A DNA stretch of 64,000 bases from JBHHUI01 sp965248775 (GTDB lineage Bacteria > Chloroflexota > Anaerolineae > Anaerolineales > JBHHUI01): the NCBI GenBank assembly GCA_965248775.1, contig OZ252150.1:310001-374000 (forward strand), read 5' to 3'. The position numbers and the translations under genes are program-made. Below the pieces are notes generated by a model. The model searched no databases. It was not told where the DNA came from and saw nothing but the letters and a program-made list of their open reading frames with translations. Shown here piece after piece: positions 34,188 through 43,234 of this stretch (position 1 is the first letter of the stretch; every line of letters begins with the position of its first letter).

Positions 34188-35172
34188 ATGGACAAGATAA
34201 AAATTGGCACGAGTGATATAGAAGCTGCTCCCCTTGGGGTGGGAACCATGGCGTGGTCGAACAGTCGCGCCTGGGGTTATGGCGCGCGTCTGAGTCACGT
34301 GAAAATACAAGCTGCCTTCGGAGCGAGTCTTGCTAGAGGCTTATCACTCTTCGACACTGCAGAGATTTATGGCAATGGTCAATCAGAGCGGATTGTTGGA
34401 AAACTATTCCAATCCGCGACCAAACCGGCCTACATTGCAACGAAATATGCGCCCTTGCCGCAAAGTGCAGTGCGCACTTCACTGTGTGGCGTTTCTCTAA
34501 AAGGGGCGTTGGCCGCGCTTTGACGCGCAGCCTTAAACGGCTGGAACGCGAACAGGTCGACCTGTATCAAATCCACTCTCCGGGTGGCAGGATCAAGATC
34601 GAAGACTTGATGGATGCAATGGCGGATGCCGTCGAGGCCGGCAAGACGCGCTACGTTGGCGTGAGCAACTACAGCGCCGGAGAGATGCGCCGCGCGTACG
34701 CACGCCTTGCAAAGCGTGGCATTCCTCTTGTATTGGAGTACAGCCTTATCCATCGTTCCCCGGCTGCAGATGGCATGTTGGATGCCTGTACTGAACTCAA
34801 TGTGACTCTCATCGCTTACAGTCCGTTGGGGCGTGGAGTGTTATCTGGCAAGTATCGCTCGGGAGCCAGCGTACGGACGTCCGGCGGTTTTACCGCCAGT
34901 TCGGGGGCGATCAACTCGAGAAGATCATGCCCATTATCGCGGTGCTCGAGGAGATTGGGCTGGCACACGGCAAGTCGCCTGCACAGGTGGCCCTCAACTG
35001 GCTAGCTCGCCAGCCGCATGTGCTGCCGATTTCCGGGGTAAAGAATGCCAGGCAAGCGGAAAGTAATGCAGCCGCAATTGGATGGGATATGAGCGCACCA
35101 GAGTCTGCGCATTTGGATGAAGTTTCGCTGCCTTTTCATCGCGCAGAGCCATACCGCCTCCGACCGGCTTAG
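34188..35172 (+). pseudogene. Aldo/keto reductase interrupted by a 26-bp palindrome and a frameshift
   Basis: The parts of one NADPH-dependent aldo/keto reductase lie in three frames: codons 34188-34460 (MDKIKIGTSDIEAAPLG, LFDTAEIYGNGQSE, ATKYAPLP), 34487 to about 34860 (WRFSKRGVGRALTRSLKRL, VDLYQIHSP, VGVSNYSAGE, YSPLGRGVLSGKY) and about 34861-35172 (FYRQFGGDQLEKIMPIIAVL, SPAQVALNWLA, PISGVKNARQAE). The catalytic Asp-Tyr pair is in the first part. Removing 34461-34486 rejoins TKYAPLP to WRFSKRG, the normal PLPWR sequence of the family; these 26 bases are a copy of the palindrome found at 27679 and 27801. A second shift near 34857-34866 is a single-base loss. No functional enzyme is expected without repair. 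Confidence 0.88.
34461..34486. repeat. 26-bp near-palindrome, copy 3, inside the aldo/keto reductase
   Basis: Begins CAAAGTGCAGTGCGCACT and ends TCACTGTG. It has the same length and centre as the copies at 27679 and 27801. It lies exactly between the codons for PLP and WRF of the reductase, adds 26 bases (not a multiple of three) and so causes the first frameshift. Confidence 0.9.
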
Positions 35173-35237
35173 GTAAGCATCCAAGACAAGTGATACAATT
35201 CGCGCTTATATTTTAATGCGAAGGGACTCCGATAACG

Positions 35238-36332
35238 ATGCAGCAGCGCGTGTTCAACTTCTCGGCTGGACCGAGCACACTCCCGCTACCGGTGCTGAAA
35301 GAAATCCAACAGAATTTGCTGGCACTACCGGGTGTCGGCGCATCAATTCTGGAGATCAGCCATCGCTCAAGCACATATGATGAAATTTATGAGAGTGCCG
35401 TTGCAAATATCCGACAGCTCCTAGAACTGCCTGAGAATTATCACGTTCTCTTTTTACAGGGGGGAGCGACGACGCAGTTTTCAATGGTCGCCATGAACCT
35501 CCTGCAGGGCAGTGACAAGTCTGCTGATTACATTGTGACTGGTGCTTGGGGAAAGAAAGCCGCTGCGGAAGCGATGAAAGAAGGCAACGCCCGCACGGCC
35601 TGGGATGGCGAAGCAGAGAACTATGTGCGCGTTCCCATCCGGGGGGAATTAGAATTGGACCCCTATGCTGCCTATGTACACTTCACCTCCAATGAAACGA
35701 TCCACGGTGTGGAATGGCAGGAGGAGCCCTGGCTGGATCAGGGCGTGCTTGTTTGTGATGCATCTTCAAATTTCCTGTCACGGCCGATTGATGTCAACCG
35801 TTACAGGCTGATCTATGCCGGTGCGCAGAAGAACGTCGGGCCGGCCGGGGTTACTATCGTGATCATCCGGGACGATTTGCTCGAGGGCATCCCAGATGGC
35901 CTGCCAATCATGTTCGACTACCGTACGCATGTTAAAAAAGACTCGGCCTATAATACCCCCCCGGTCTTCGCGATTTACACAATCATGCTCGTGACTCGCT
36001 GGTTGCTGGATGAGATGGGCAATCTGGAGAAGATGCAACTTCAAAATCGCAAGAAGGCCAACCTACTTTACGAACTTATCGACGAGAGTGGCGGCTTCTA
36101 CGAGGCGCATGTCAATACGGGCAGCCGTTCATCTATGAATGTCACTTTCAAAATTGCCGAGGCTGCACTTGAGGCTGAATTCCTTAAACAAACACAAATA
36201 CACAAATTGGTGCAACTTAAGGGTCATCGCTCTCTCGGCGGCCTGCGCGCTTCGCTTTACAATGCCATGACAGTTGAGGGCGTGCGAGCCCTGCGAGACT
36301 GCATGCGCGAATTCATGGCAGTGCACGGATAA
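35238..36332 (+). CDS. serC: Phosphoserine aminotransferase
   Basis: 364 residues, the usual length. MQQRVFNFSAGPSTLPLPVL at the start, ASILEISHRSSTYDEIYE, FLQGGATTQFSMVAMN, the PLP-lysine region RLIYAGAQKNVGPAGVTIVI and the C-terminal VQLKGHRSLGGLRASLYNAM are all typical of SerC. It makes phosphoserine from 3-phosphohydroxypyruvate and also serves pyridoxine synthesis. No serA or serB is nearby. It is followed 9 bp later by the tocopherol-cyclase-like gene. Confidence 0.95.
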   Translation: MQQRVFNFSAGPSTLPLPVLKEIQQNLLALPGVGASILEISHRSSTYDEIYESAVANIRQLLELPENYHVLFLQGGATTQFSMVAMNLLQGSDKSADYIVTGAWGKKAAAEAMKEGNARTAWDGEAENYVRVPIRGELELDPYAAYVHFTSNETIHGVEWQEEPWLDQGVLVCDASSNFLSRPIDVNRYRLIYAGAQKNVGPAGVTIVIIRDDLLEGIPDGLPIMFDYRTHVKKDSAYNTPPVFAIYTIMLVTRWLLDEMGNLEKMQLQNRKKANLLYELIDESGGFYEAHVNTGSRSSMNVTFKIAEAALEAEFLKQTQIHKLVQLKGHRSLGGLRASLYNAMTVEGVRALRDCMREFMAVHG

Positions 36333-36341
36333 ACCCAGCGC

Positions 36342-37334
36342 GTGTTCAACATTCTGCAATCCGCTCTCTATCCAGAACGATATCATGGCTTTGAAAAAGA
36401 GCCACCCTTTTTTGAGGGTTGGTACTACAAAATTGTAGACCCCAGCGAGCAGACGCGTCTGGCCGTGATCGGCGGCGTGTTATTAAGCGCAGACAAATCC
36501 AAACAGCACGCTTTTGTACAGGTGTTGAACGGCCAGACCGGTGAAGAGACATATCACTCATATCCGATGCAAAAATTCTGGGCTGCTCGCGAGAAGCTCG
36601 ATCTCCGTATCGGCCCCAACCGGTTTACAGCCGACTATCTTGCCCTTGACTTGGAAGATCAGGGCCAGGGCCTCTCTGGTACTGTACGTTTTGTGGGCAC
36701 GACGCCCTGGCCTGTGACGCTGACTTCACCGGGGATCATGGGCTGGTATGGCTGGCTGCCCTTCATGGAATGTTTTCATGGCATAGTGAGTCTCGACCAT
36801 ACTCTGCGCGGAGCCCTCGCTCTGAATGGTGAACAAGTTGATTTCACGGGCGGACGTGGATACGTGGAAAAAGACTGGGGCAAGTCATTTCCCTCCGGCT
36901 ATCTTTGGATACAGAGCAATCATTTCGAGGAGGCGGGCACAAGCCTGACGGCCTCAGCGGCGATCATCCCATGGGGGCAGAACGCATCTCGTGGTTTCGT
37001 CATTGGCTTCTGGCATGATGGCGAGCTATACCGCTTTGCGACCTACATCGATGCAAAAGAAGATATGCTGGAAGTGGATGATGAGCAGGTGCGCTGGTCG
37101 TTAAAAAATCAGCGCTATCGCCTAGAACTCCAGGCTGATCGTGCTGCCGGTGGATTGTTGCATGGGCCCACGCGGCCCGAAATGCACAAACGTTTATCGG
37201 AGACGATGCAAGCAAGTGTGGACGTGCGTTTGACTTCGATTGAAGGCGGTAAGGAAGAAGTGATTTTTGCGGGGGTGGGGCGCAATGCAGGCCTGGAAGT
37301 GTATGGTGATTTGGAGCGATTGCTCGCCCTGTAA
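36342..37334 (+). CDS. Tocopherol cyclase-like family protein
   Basis: 330 residues from a GTG at 36342, nine bases after serC. FFEGWYYKIVD at the start, MGWYGWLPFMECFHGIVSLD in the middle and RGYVEKDWGKSFPSGYLWIQSNHF are signatures of the tocopherol_cycl family (PF14249). In plants and cyanobacteria the member enzyme closes the chromanol ring of tocopherol; in non-photosynthetic bacteria the family is common and its role unknown. No other tocopherol-pathway genes are seen, so a true cyclase role is doubtful. It is rich in Trp and lacks a signal peptide. Confidence 0.82.
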   Translation: MFNILQSALYPERYHGFEKEPPFFEGWYYKIVDPSEQTRLAVIGGVLLSADKSKQHAFVQVLNGQTGEETYHSYPMQKFWAAREKLDLRIGPNRFTADYLALDLEDQGQGLSGTVRFVGTTPWPVTLTSPGIMGWYGWLPFMECFHGIVSLDHTLRGALALNGEQVDFTGGRGYVEKDWGKSFPSGYLWIQSNHFEEAGTSLTASAAIIPWGQNASRGFVIGFWHDGELYRFATYIDAKEDMLEVDDEQVRWSLKNQRYRLELQADRAAGGLLHGPTRPEMHKRLSETMQASVDVRLTSIEGGKEEVIFAGVGRNAGLEVYGDLERLLAL

Positions 37335-37594
37335 CTTCTCACCGGCGATCAGCAGGCTGTGAGCCACCGCCATTCCATCTCGCTGTTCAATTATCTGTTG
37401 TTCTCCTCAATCATTTCAGCAAGCACCCTTGGGTACAAGAAAAACGTAACAGAATATCGGTTGTAAAACCATCAGAGCGCAGCATGATCCATGATCGGTA
37501 TCACATGCCATAGGGCCAGGTCCTGCACGGCCTTGCACTTGTTGCGTAAGAAGATTTGGATGCCCGCACTGTACGTCGAGAGAGGCTGGAACGG

Positions 37595-38359
37595 ATGAGA
37601 ACTGCTCTGGGGCGTATCCTGGATCCGCGTGATCCACATCATCTCGCTATTCTCACAGCCGCAACCGTGGGGGGCGCGATTGCCTTCGCTCGCGGCTTTG
37701 CAACAGGAGCCGGATTTCAAGACGCCAGCATAGATGGGTTCAGAATGGGTGTGGCCGTCTTCTTCGGCTGGGCGCTCGCGCGCGAATTCGATCCCGACCA
37801 CAAGATATCGGCGTTTGTCGCTGCTCTATTAGCGGGCCTTGCTGCTATCGGCCTAGGCCTCCTACGCCTTGACGTAATGCTGTGGTTGCTCGTGTTGAGT
37901 CGCGTGCTGAATCGCATCGTCGGAATCCGGCCAACAACGTTGGATCGATTGTTCATTGTTGCTCTCGGAACTTGGATTTCACTAGCAGTGCATTGGGTCG
38001 CGGGAATCGTGACCGCGATCGCTTTGCTGCTCGACTCCGAAATGGCGCCGATACGCGCGCATCATCGAGTCTTCCCAGTATTCGCTCTCGCCGGGTTAGT
38101 AGCTGCGTCATTCATTGGTTGGGGTGTACTCTCTCTGCAACCTGTTGTCTCCAACCTGGTCCTCATTTCCGCAGTGCTGTTATTGCTGAGCGTGCCACTT
38201 GTCGCGGCCTCAGGCTCGGTGCGCAGCAAGACCGATTTCAGGTCTCATCCTATTCTTGCAGCGCGTCTTCGTGTGACGCAGCTCCTGGCTGCCGGCAGCG
38301 GAGCAGGATTTGCTTTGATCTTCGGCAGTGCAGGCCTCTTGCTGCTTGCTCCCATGTAG
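37595..38359 (+). CDS. Unrecognised multi-spanning membrane protein
   Basis: 254 residues from the ATG at 37595 (MRTALGRILDPRDPHH); a TTG at 37556 would extend it by 13 residues. Seven or eight hydrophobic segments rich in Ala, Leu and Val cover most of the length, with short loops. One charged loop (REFDPDHKIS) and another (DSEMAPIRAHHR) carry His and acidic residues. I do not recognise the family. It stands alone, with poorly coding DNA on both sides: 260 bases before it and 520 bases after it. The G+C-rich coding bias supports a real gene. Confidence 0.65.
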   Translation: MRTALGRILDPRDPHHLAILTAATVGGAIAFARGFATGAGFQDASIDGFRMGVAVFFGWALAREFDPDHKISAFVAALLAGLAAIGLGLLRLDVMLWLLVLSRVLNRIVGIRPTTLDRLFIVALGTWISLAVHWVAGIVTAIALLLDSEMAPIRAHHRVFPVFALAGLVAASFIGWGVLSLQPVVSNLVLISAVLLLLSVPLVAASGSVRSKTDFRSHPILAARLRVTQLLAAGSGAGFALIFGSAGLLLLAPM

Positions 38360-38879
38360 GCAGCGCTCGGCACGACCCAGTTCATTCGTGACTGGGTGGC
38401 AGGCTCACTCTTTTCATTGAAAAAGGTCCTGCGTCTGTCCTCGGAAAACCAAGAATGATTTTTACATTTCAGCCCTCATCTGATGGATTCTTTACTCGCT
38501 AAGCGAAATTTAGGCCAAGACGGAGCAAAGTAGATAACCTAGCGCTGCGGCAGCCTTTCGCGAAGCAAGGATTTCGTGCGCGGCGAGTATATTGCCTCTG
38601 AAAGTGCGTATAGTGATATGATAGCCGCAGCGATGAGCCCACATCGAGGCAATCTATTTCAAGCGTGTTCATCCATCTCGACCCACTTACGAAAACTTAT
38701 ACAGAAGTTGGTGTTTCTGCTGCAGCGTGTAAGAGCTCTGAACAGCATCGCAGCTGATCAGCGTGCTGATCTTCCGTCCATCGCGATCGGGAGCTTTTTC
38801 GCGTTGCGGCCCACGGTGAATTGGCGTCATCCAGGGCAATTGATGAGCTGTTCTAATGCGGAGATCAAAGGGGGCTGAC
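38360..38879. other. Intergenic stretch upstream of the PAS kinase cluster
   Basis: About 520 bases. A 100-codon open frame at 38576-38878 has a low-complexity, Ser/Ala-rich translation with no recognisable motif and is not called. TATGAT at 38616-38621 could be a -10 box for the downstream kinase. No RNA gene, repeat or terminator is convincing. Confidence 0.35.
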
Positions 38880-41054
38880 ATGATCTGGAAATCCATTCCT
38901 CTAATGACTATGATTGATGTTCTCATCATTCAGGTGGTCATCTATCTGGCATGGATGCTGTTTAAGCAGTACGAGGCAACAAAGCAACTCGGCCTGAGCG
39001 TGGGTGTGAACTTCATCCTGTTTGGTCTGGCGGTGATGGCCCTATTTCATGGCACTGCTCTGGCAGTCATGCATATCTTCCCGGTAAGCGCGTCACAATC
39101 CGATTCAATGGCAGTCATGACGAGCTTACGCCTGAACTGGAGCTGGCTCAAAGCCCTGGTCGTTATCGGAATGATTGCTGTTGGCCTCACCTACCTCCTT
39201 CGATCGCTAATTCCCCAGGCGATGGGTAACTTACAAGAATTGACGCTAAGGCTACAGAAGACCGAGGAGAGGTACCGTGAGTTTTTTGAGAATGCCGCCG
39301 ATGGCATCTTCCGATTAACGCCGGATGGCTGGCGTTACAGCCTTGCGAACCCAGCCCTGGCAAGTATTCTGGGATACGAGTCAGTCGATGATCTAGTAGA
39401 TAGCGTTCCTATTGGTCGAAAAATATACGTTGATCCAAAACGACACAAACGGCGAATGGAATTGCTGCTCGAAAACGGAGCTGTGAAAGGATTTGAGTCT
39501 GAGGTGCGACGCAAGAACGGCGACGTAATAGTGATTTCTGAGAGCCTGCGCGCGATTCGCGACGACGAGAATAAGATACAAGGCTTCGATGGGAATGTGG
39601 AGGAGGTTACAGAGCGCAAAAAATGGGAGGATAACTTGCAGGAAAGTGAAGCGCGCTTCAATCAAATTGCTGCTGGGATTGAAGATGTGTTCGTCATATC
39701 TGATGTTGCGAGCGATTCTGTCCTGTATGCTAGCCCGGCCTATGAGCAGATCTGGGGACGATCTCCACAAAAGCTCTACGAAGATAGGGGGCAGTGGGAT
39801 GCGGACATTCACCCGGATGATGTCAAACGTATTCAGGATTCCTGGACGCGAATGCTGGAGGAAGGACCTTATGAGGAAGAATACAGGGTAATACGCCCGG
39901 ACGGCTCCATGCGCTGGGTTCAGGGTCGGGCATTTCCGCTCCGCGACGAAAACGGTCAGACCTATCGCGTTGCGTCGATTATCCAAGATATCACCACGCG
40001 CAAAGAGAAAGAAGCGGCCTTGCAGGAAAGTGAAGCGCGCTTCAATCAAATTGCTGCTGGGATTGAAGATGTGTTCGCAATAACTGATGTTGCTAGCGGG
40101 TCTGTTCTCTATGCAAGCCCAGCCTATGAGCAGATCTGGGGACGACCTGTGCAGCAGCTGTACGAAGATGGCGGGCAGTGGGATGCGGGGGTTCACCCCG
40201 ATGATCTGGAACGTGTCGTGGAAACCTGGACGCGGATGAAGGAGAAGGGAGTTCGCTATGATGAGCAATACCGGGTAATACGCTCGGATGGCTCTATGCG
40301 CTGGGTTCGGAGTCGAGCCTACCCGATCCACGATGAGAATGGAGGGCTCAATCGAATCGCTGACATTACCCAGGACATCACCGAACGCAAACAGGCCGAG
40401 GAGGCCTTGCGGGCGAGCGAGGCGAATCTACGTGCCACGCTTAACTCTATCGGCGATGCGGTCATTTCCTCAGATACCGAAGGGGATATCGTTAGCATGA
40501 ATCCGGTGGCCGAGCAACTGACGGGATGGAATCTTGAAGACGCCCAAGGCAAAGCACTGACCGAGGTCTTCAATATCGTCAATGCCCAGACAAGGGAAGC
40601 AGCCATCAATCCGGTGGACAAAGTAATCGAGAGCGGCAAGATCGTTGGGCTTGCCAACCACACCGCACTTATCGCGAGGGACGGCACAGAGTGCCAGATC
40701 GCGGATTCTGCTGCACCCATTTATGATGTCGATGAGGTGATCACGGGCGTGGTGCTGGTCTTTCGGGATGTAACCGAAGAATACAGGGTACGGGAAGCAT
40801 TGCAGGAAAGCGAGTCACGCTTCAAACAAATTGCTGCTGGGATTGAAGATGTGTTCGTTATATCTGATGTTGCCAGCGATTCTGTTCTGTATGCTAGCCT
40901 GGCCTATGAGCAGATCTGGGGACGATCTCCACAAAAGCTCTACGAAGATAGGGGCAGTGGGATGCAGGCGTTCACCCCGACGATGTCAAACGTATTCAGG
41001 ATTCCTGGACGCGAATGCTGGAGGAAGGACCTTATGAGGAAGAATACAGGGTAA
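38880..41054 (+). pseudogene. Multi-PAS sensor histidine kinase, N-terminal fragment up to a frameshift
   Basis: Starts at the ATG at 38880, with AAAGGGGG upstream. Three membrane helices (about residues 10-25, 40-65 and 90-115) are followed by five PAS domains; the second, third and fifth share near-identical DNA. In the fifth PAS the G run after CTCTACGAAGATA has four G (40951-40954), whereas the sister copy at 39787-39791 has five, so the frame is lost and translation ends at 41054 after a short out-of-frame tail. The following fragment (41015-42727) is the rest of the same protein. Together they would make a kinase of about 1280 residues. Each PAS could sense a ligand or redox state; none is identifiable. 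Confidence 0.85.
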
Positions 41055-41170
41055 TACGCCCGGACGGCTCCATGCGCTGGGTCGAGGGTCGGGCATTTCC
41101 ACTCCGCGACGAAAACGGTCGGGCCTATCGCGTTACGACTATTGTCCAGGACATCAGCACGCGCAAGCAG
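39636..41170. repeat. Three near-identical PAS-encoding direct repeats
   Basis: Units begin with TTGCAGGAAAG at 39636, 40020 and 40800; the first two then agree base for base over about 55 bases. Offsets of 384 and 780 bases are multiples of three, so duplication kept the frame. Unit 3 is closest to unit 1 further along (AGATCTGGGGACGATCTCCA and CTCTACGAAGATA). Recent duplication and possible recombination between units are likely. Confidence 0.8.
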
Positions 41171-42727
41171 CAAGAAGAGGCGCTGCGCAAGAGCGAGGCG
41201 CTCCATTCTCAGCTGGAGAAAATGGGCAAACTAGGTCACTGGGAGTGGGATTATATAAACGACAGAATGGTTTCCTGCTCAGAGCAGCTCGCGCAGATTT
41301 TTGAGATGAGCGTGGACGAAACGGTGAAATATTTCTCATGCATTAAAGCTATGGCAAGCTTTATACCTCCGGAAGACCAGGAAGGGTTCGAACAGTCCTA
41401 TCGGCAATCTATCAAACAACAGAACGGACAATATATTGAACAAAGGTTAATCTCCCAGTCGGGCGCAGTACGCTACGTTTACTCAGTAAGTGAGCGCGTG
41501 TTTAATGATCAAGGTGAACTCATCAGTGGTATCGGGATAATGCATGACATCACCGAGCGGGTAGAGGCCGAGGCGGCCTTGAAGGAGAGCGAGACGCGCT
41601 TCCAACAAATTGCTAATGCAATTGATGATGTGTTCAAGATATCTGACGCGAAGAGCTTGGGCGTCCTGTTTGTCAGCCCGGCCTTTGAGAAAATCTGGGG
41701 ACGATCGGTGCAGGAACTCTACGATGATTACCGGGTGTGGGACGATGGTCTTCACCTTGATGATGTCAAAGATATGCAGGAAGCCTGGGGGCGAACGCTG
41801 AAGGGAGAAGACACTTATGAAAAGGAATATCGGGTGATACATTCGGACGGCTCCATGCGCTGGATTCGGAGCCGAGCGTATCCGATCCGCGATCAGAATG
41901 GGCAGATCTTTCGCGTCGCGGGGATTTCCCAGGACATCACCGAGCGGGTAGAGGCCGATGAGGCGTTGCGGGAGCTAAATTCGACGCTCGAGCAACGTGT
42001 CTCCGAGCGCACAGCGCAACTCGAAGCATCAAACAAAGAATTGGAAGATTTCTCTTACTCTGTCTCGCACGACCTGCGCGCGCCACTGCGCTCTATTGGA
42101 GGCTTCGCCGAGATCATCGGTCGCCGTCATCGAAAAGGATTGTCTGAGGAAGCCCAACATTACTTCGACAACATCATTGAAGCCAGCAGCCACATGAGCC
42201 AGCTGATCGATGACTTGCTAAGTTATTCCCGTCTGGGCCGCAGGTCTGTGCCGTACCAACCGGTTCCCCTTAGCAAAGTTCTGGCTCGTGTGACCGATAA
42301 TTTGGATGGTCATATAGTTGAAACGCAAGCAAACCTGAACATTCCTAAGGACCTCCCGATTGTGAGCGGAAATGAGATATTACTGGGACAGATATTTGCC
42401 AACCTGATCGACAACGCCCTCACTTACCACCGTCCCAACCTCCCACCTAAGATTGTGCTTGACTACAAGGCTGGACCTAACCACGTCATCATCTCAGTTG
42501 CCGACGAAGGCATCGGTATTCCTTTCGAATACCACGACAAGATCTTCAACATCCTCCAACGGCTACACAGTCAGGACGATTACCCTGGCACCGGCATCGG
42601 ACTGGCTATCGTTAAAAAAACCGTCCAATTGTTAGGAGGCCGAGTATGGGTAAAATCGGCGATCGGGGAGGGAAGCATTTTCTATGTGGAACTACCCATA
42701 AAAGAGAATAGCACTTCGGTGAATTGA
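41015..42727 (+). pseudogene. Multi-PAS sensor histidine kinase, C-terminal fragment with catalytic core
   Basis: Continuation of the gene that starts at 38880, in the -1 frame. It holds the end of PAS 5, PAS 6 (KMGKLGHWEWDYINDRMVSC), PAS 7 and a coiled-coil-like linker (LNSTLEQRVSERTAQLEAS), then HisKA with the phospho-acceptor His in FSYSVSHDLRAPLRSIGGF and an HATPase_c domain with N box NLIDNALTYH, G1 DEGIGIP and G2 GTGIGLAIVKK. The catalytic parts are intact. Internal in-frame starts (such as 41015) might still allow a soluble truncated kinase. Two response-regulator genes follow, the first only 23 bp later. Confidence 0.85.
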
Positions 42728-42750
42728 TAGCTATATAGAAAGGGAGGAAA

Positions 42751-43194
42751 ATGGACAAAAGTGCGCACATATTACTAGTCGAAGACAATCGAATGGATGT
42801 CGAGTTGACTCTGGATGCCTTTCGCGAGGCCCAGCTGGGTAATACGATTCATGTAGCCTGGAACGGTCAAGAAGCCCTGGACTACCTATTCGGCAATGGA
42901 AAATTCGCTGATCGTGAGGCGTATCCTATGGCCGATCTGATTCTCCTGGATCTGAAGATGCCCGGTATTGATGGTCACGAAGTGTTGCGCCAGGTCAAAA
43001 GCTCTCCTATTCTGAAGCGCATTCCTTTGATTATGCTCACTTCATCCGCGGAGGAAGGCGACCGGATCTTTAGCTATGACAACGGCGCAAATAGCTATCT
43101 GGTCAAGCCTGTGACTTTTGCGGGCTTCCTGGAAGATGTCCGCACGATTGGCGATTATTGGCTGATCCTCAACGTGGGTCCACCACAGCAATAA
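42751..43194 (+). CDS. Single-domain response regulator (Rcp1-like)
   Basis: 147 residues, one receiver domain and nothing else. ILLVEDNRMDVELTLDAF provides the acidic pocket, LILLDLKMPGIDGHEVLRQV the phospho-acceptor Asp, PLIMLTSSAEEGD the conserved Thr/Ser and SYLVKPVTFAGFLEDV the Lys. The long loop between strands 2 and 3 (LDYLFGNGKFADREAYPM) is typical of cyanobacterial Rcp1-like regulators that partner phytochrome-type kinases. GGAGG lies upstream. It is 23 bp after the multi-PAS kinase and appears to be the only intact gene of this signalling cluster. Confidence 0.93.
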   Translation: MDKSAHILLVEDNRMDVELTLDAFREAQLGNTIHVAWNGQEALDYLFGNGKFADREAYPMADLILLDLKMPGIDGHEVLRQVKSSPILKRIPLIMLTSSAEEGDRIFSYDNGANSYLVKPVTFAGFLEDVRTIGDYWLILNVGPPQQ

Positions 43195-43234
43195 TCAGTG
43201 AGATTGTTCGCTCGTAAAAAGGCAGGTTAAGAAT

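Noticed and set aside
36342..37334. True tocopherol biosynthesis
   Set aside because: No other pathway gene is present; the family is common in bacteria that make no tocopherol.
38576..38878. 100-codon open frame upstream of the multi-PAS kinase
   Set aside because: No ribosome-binding site, no motif, Ser/Ala-rich translation; it overlaps the likely promoter of the kinase.
39393..40331. 312-codon antisense frame across the PAS repeats
   Set aside because: It repeats with the PAS units and shows no recognisable domain; the plus strand encodes clear PAS/PAC motifs.
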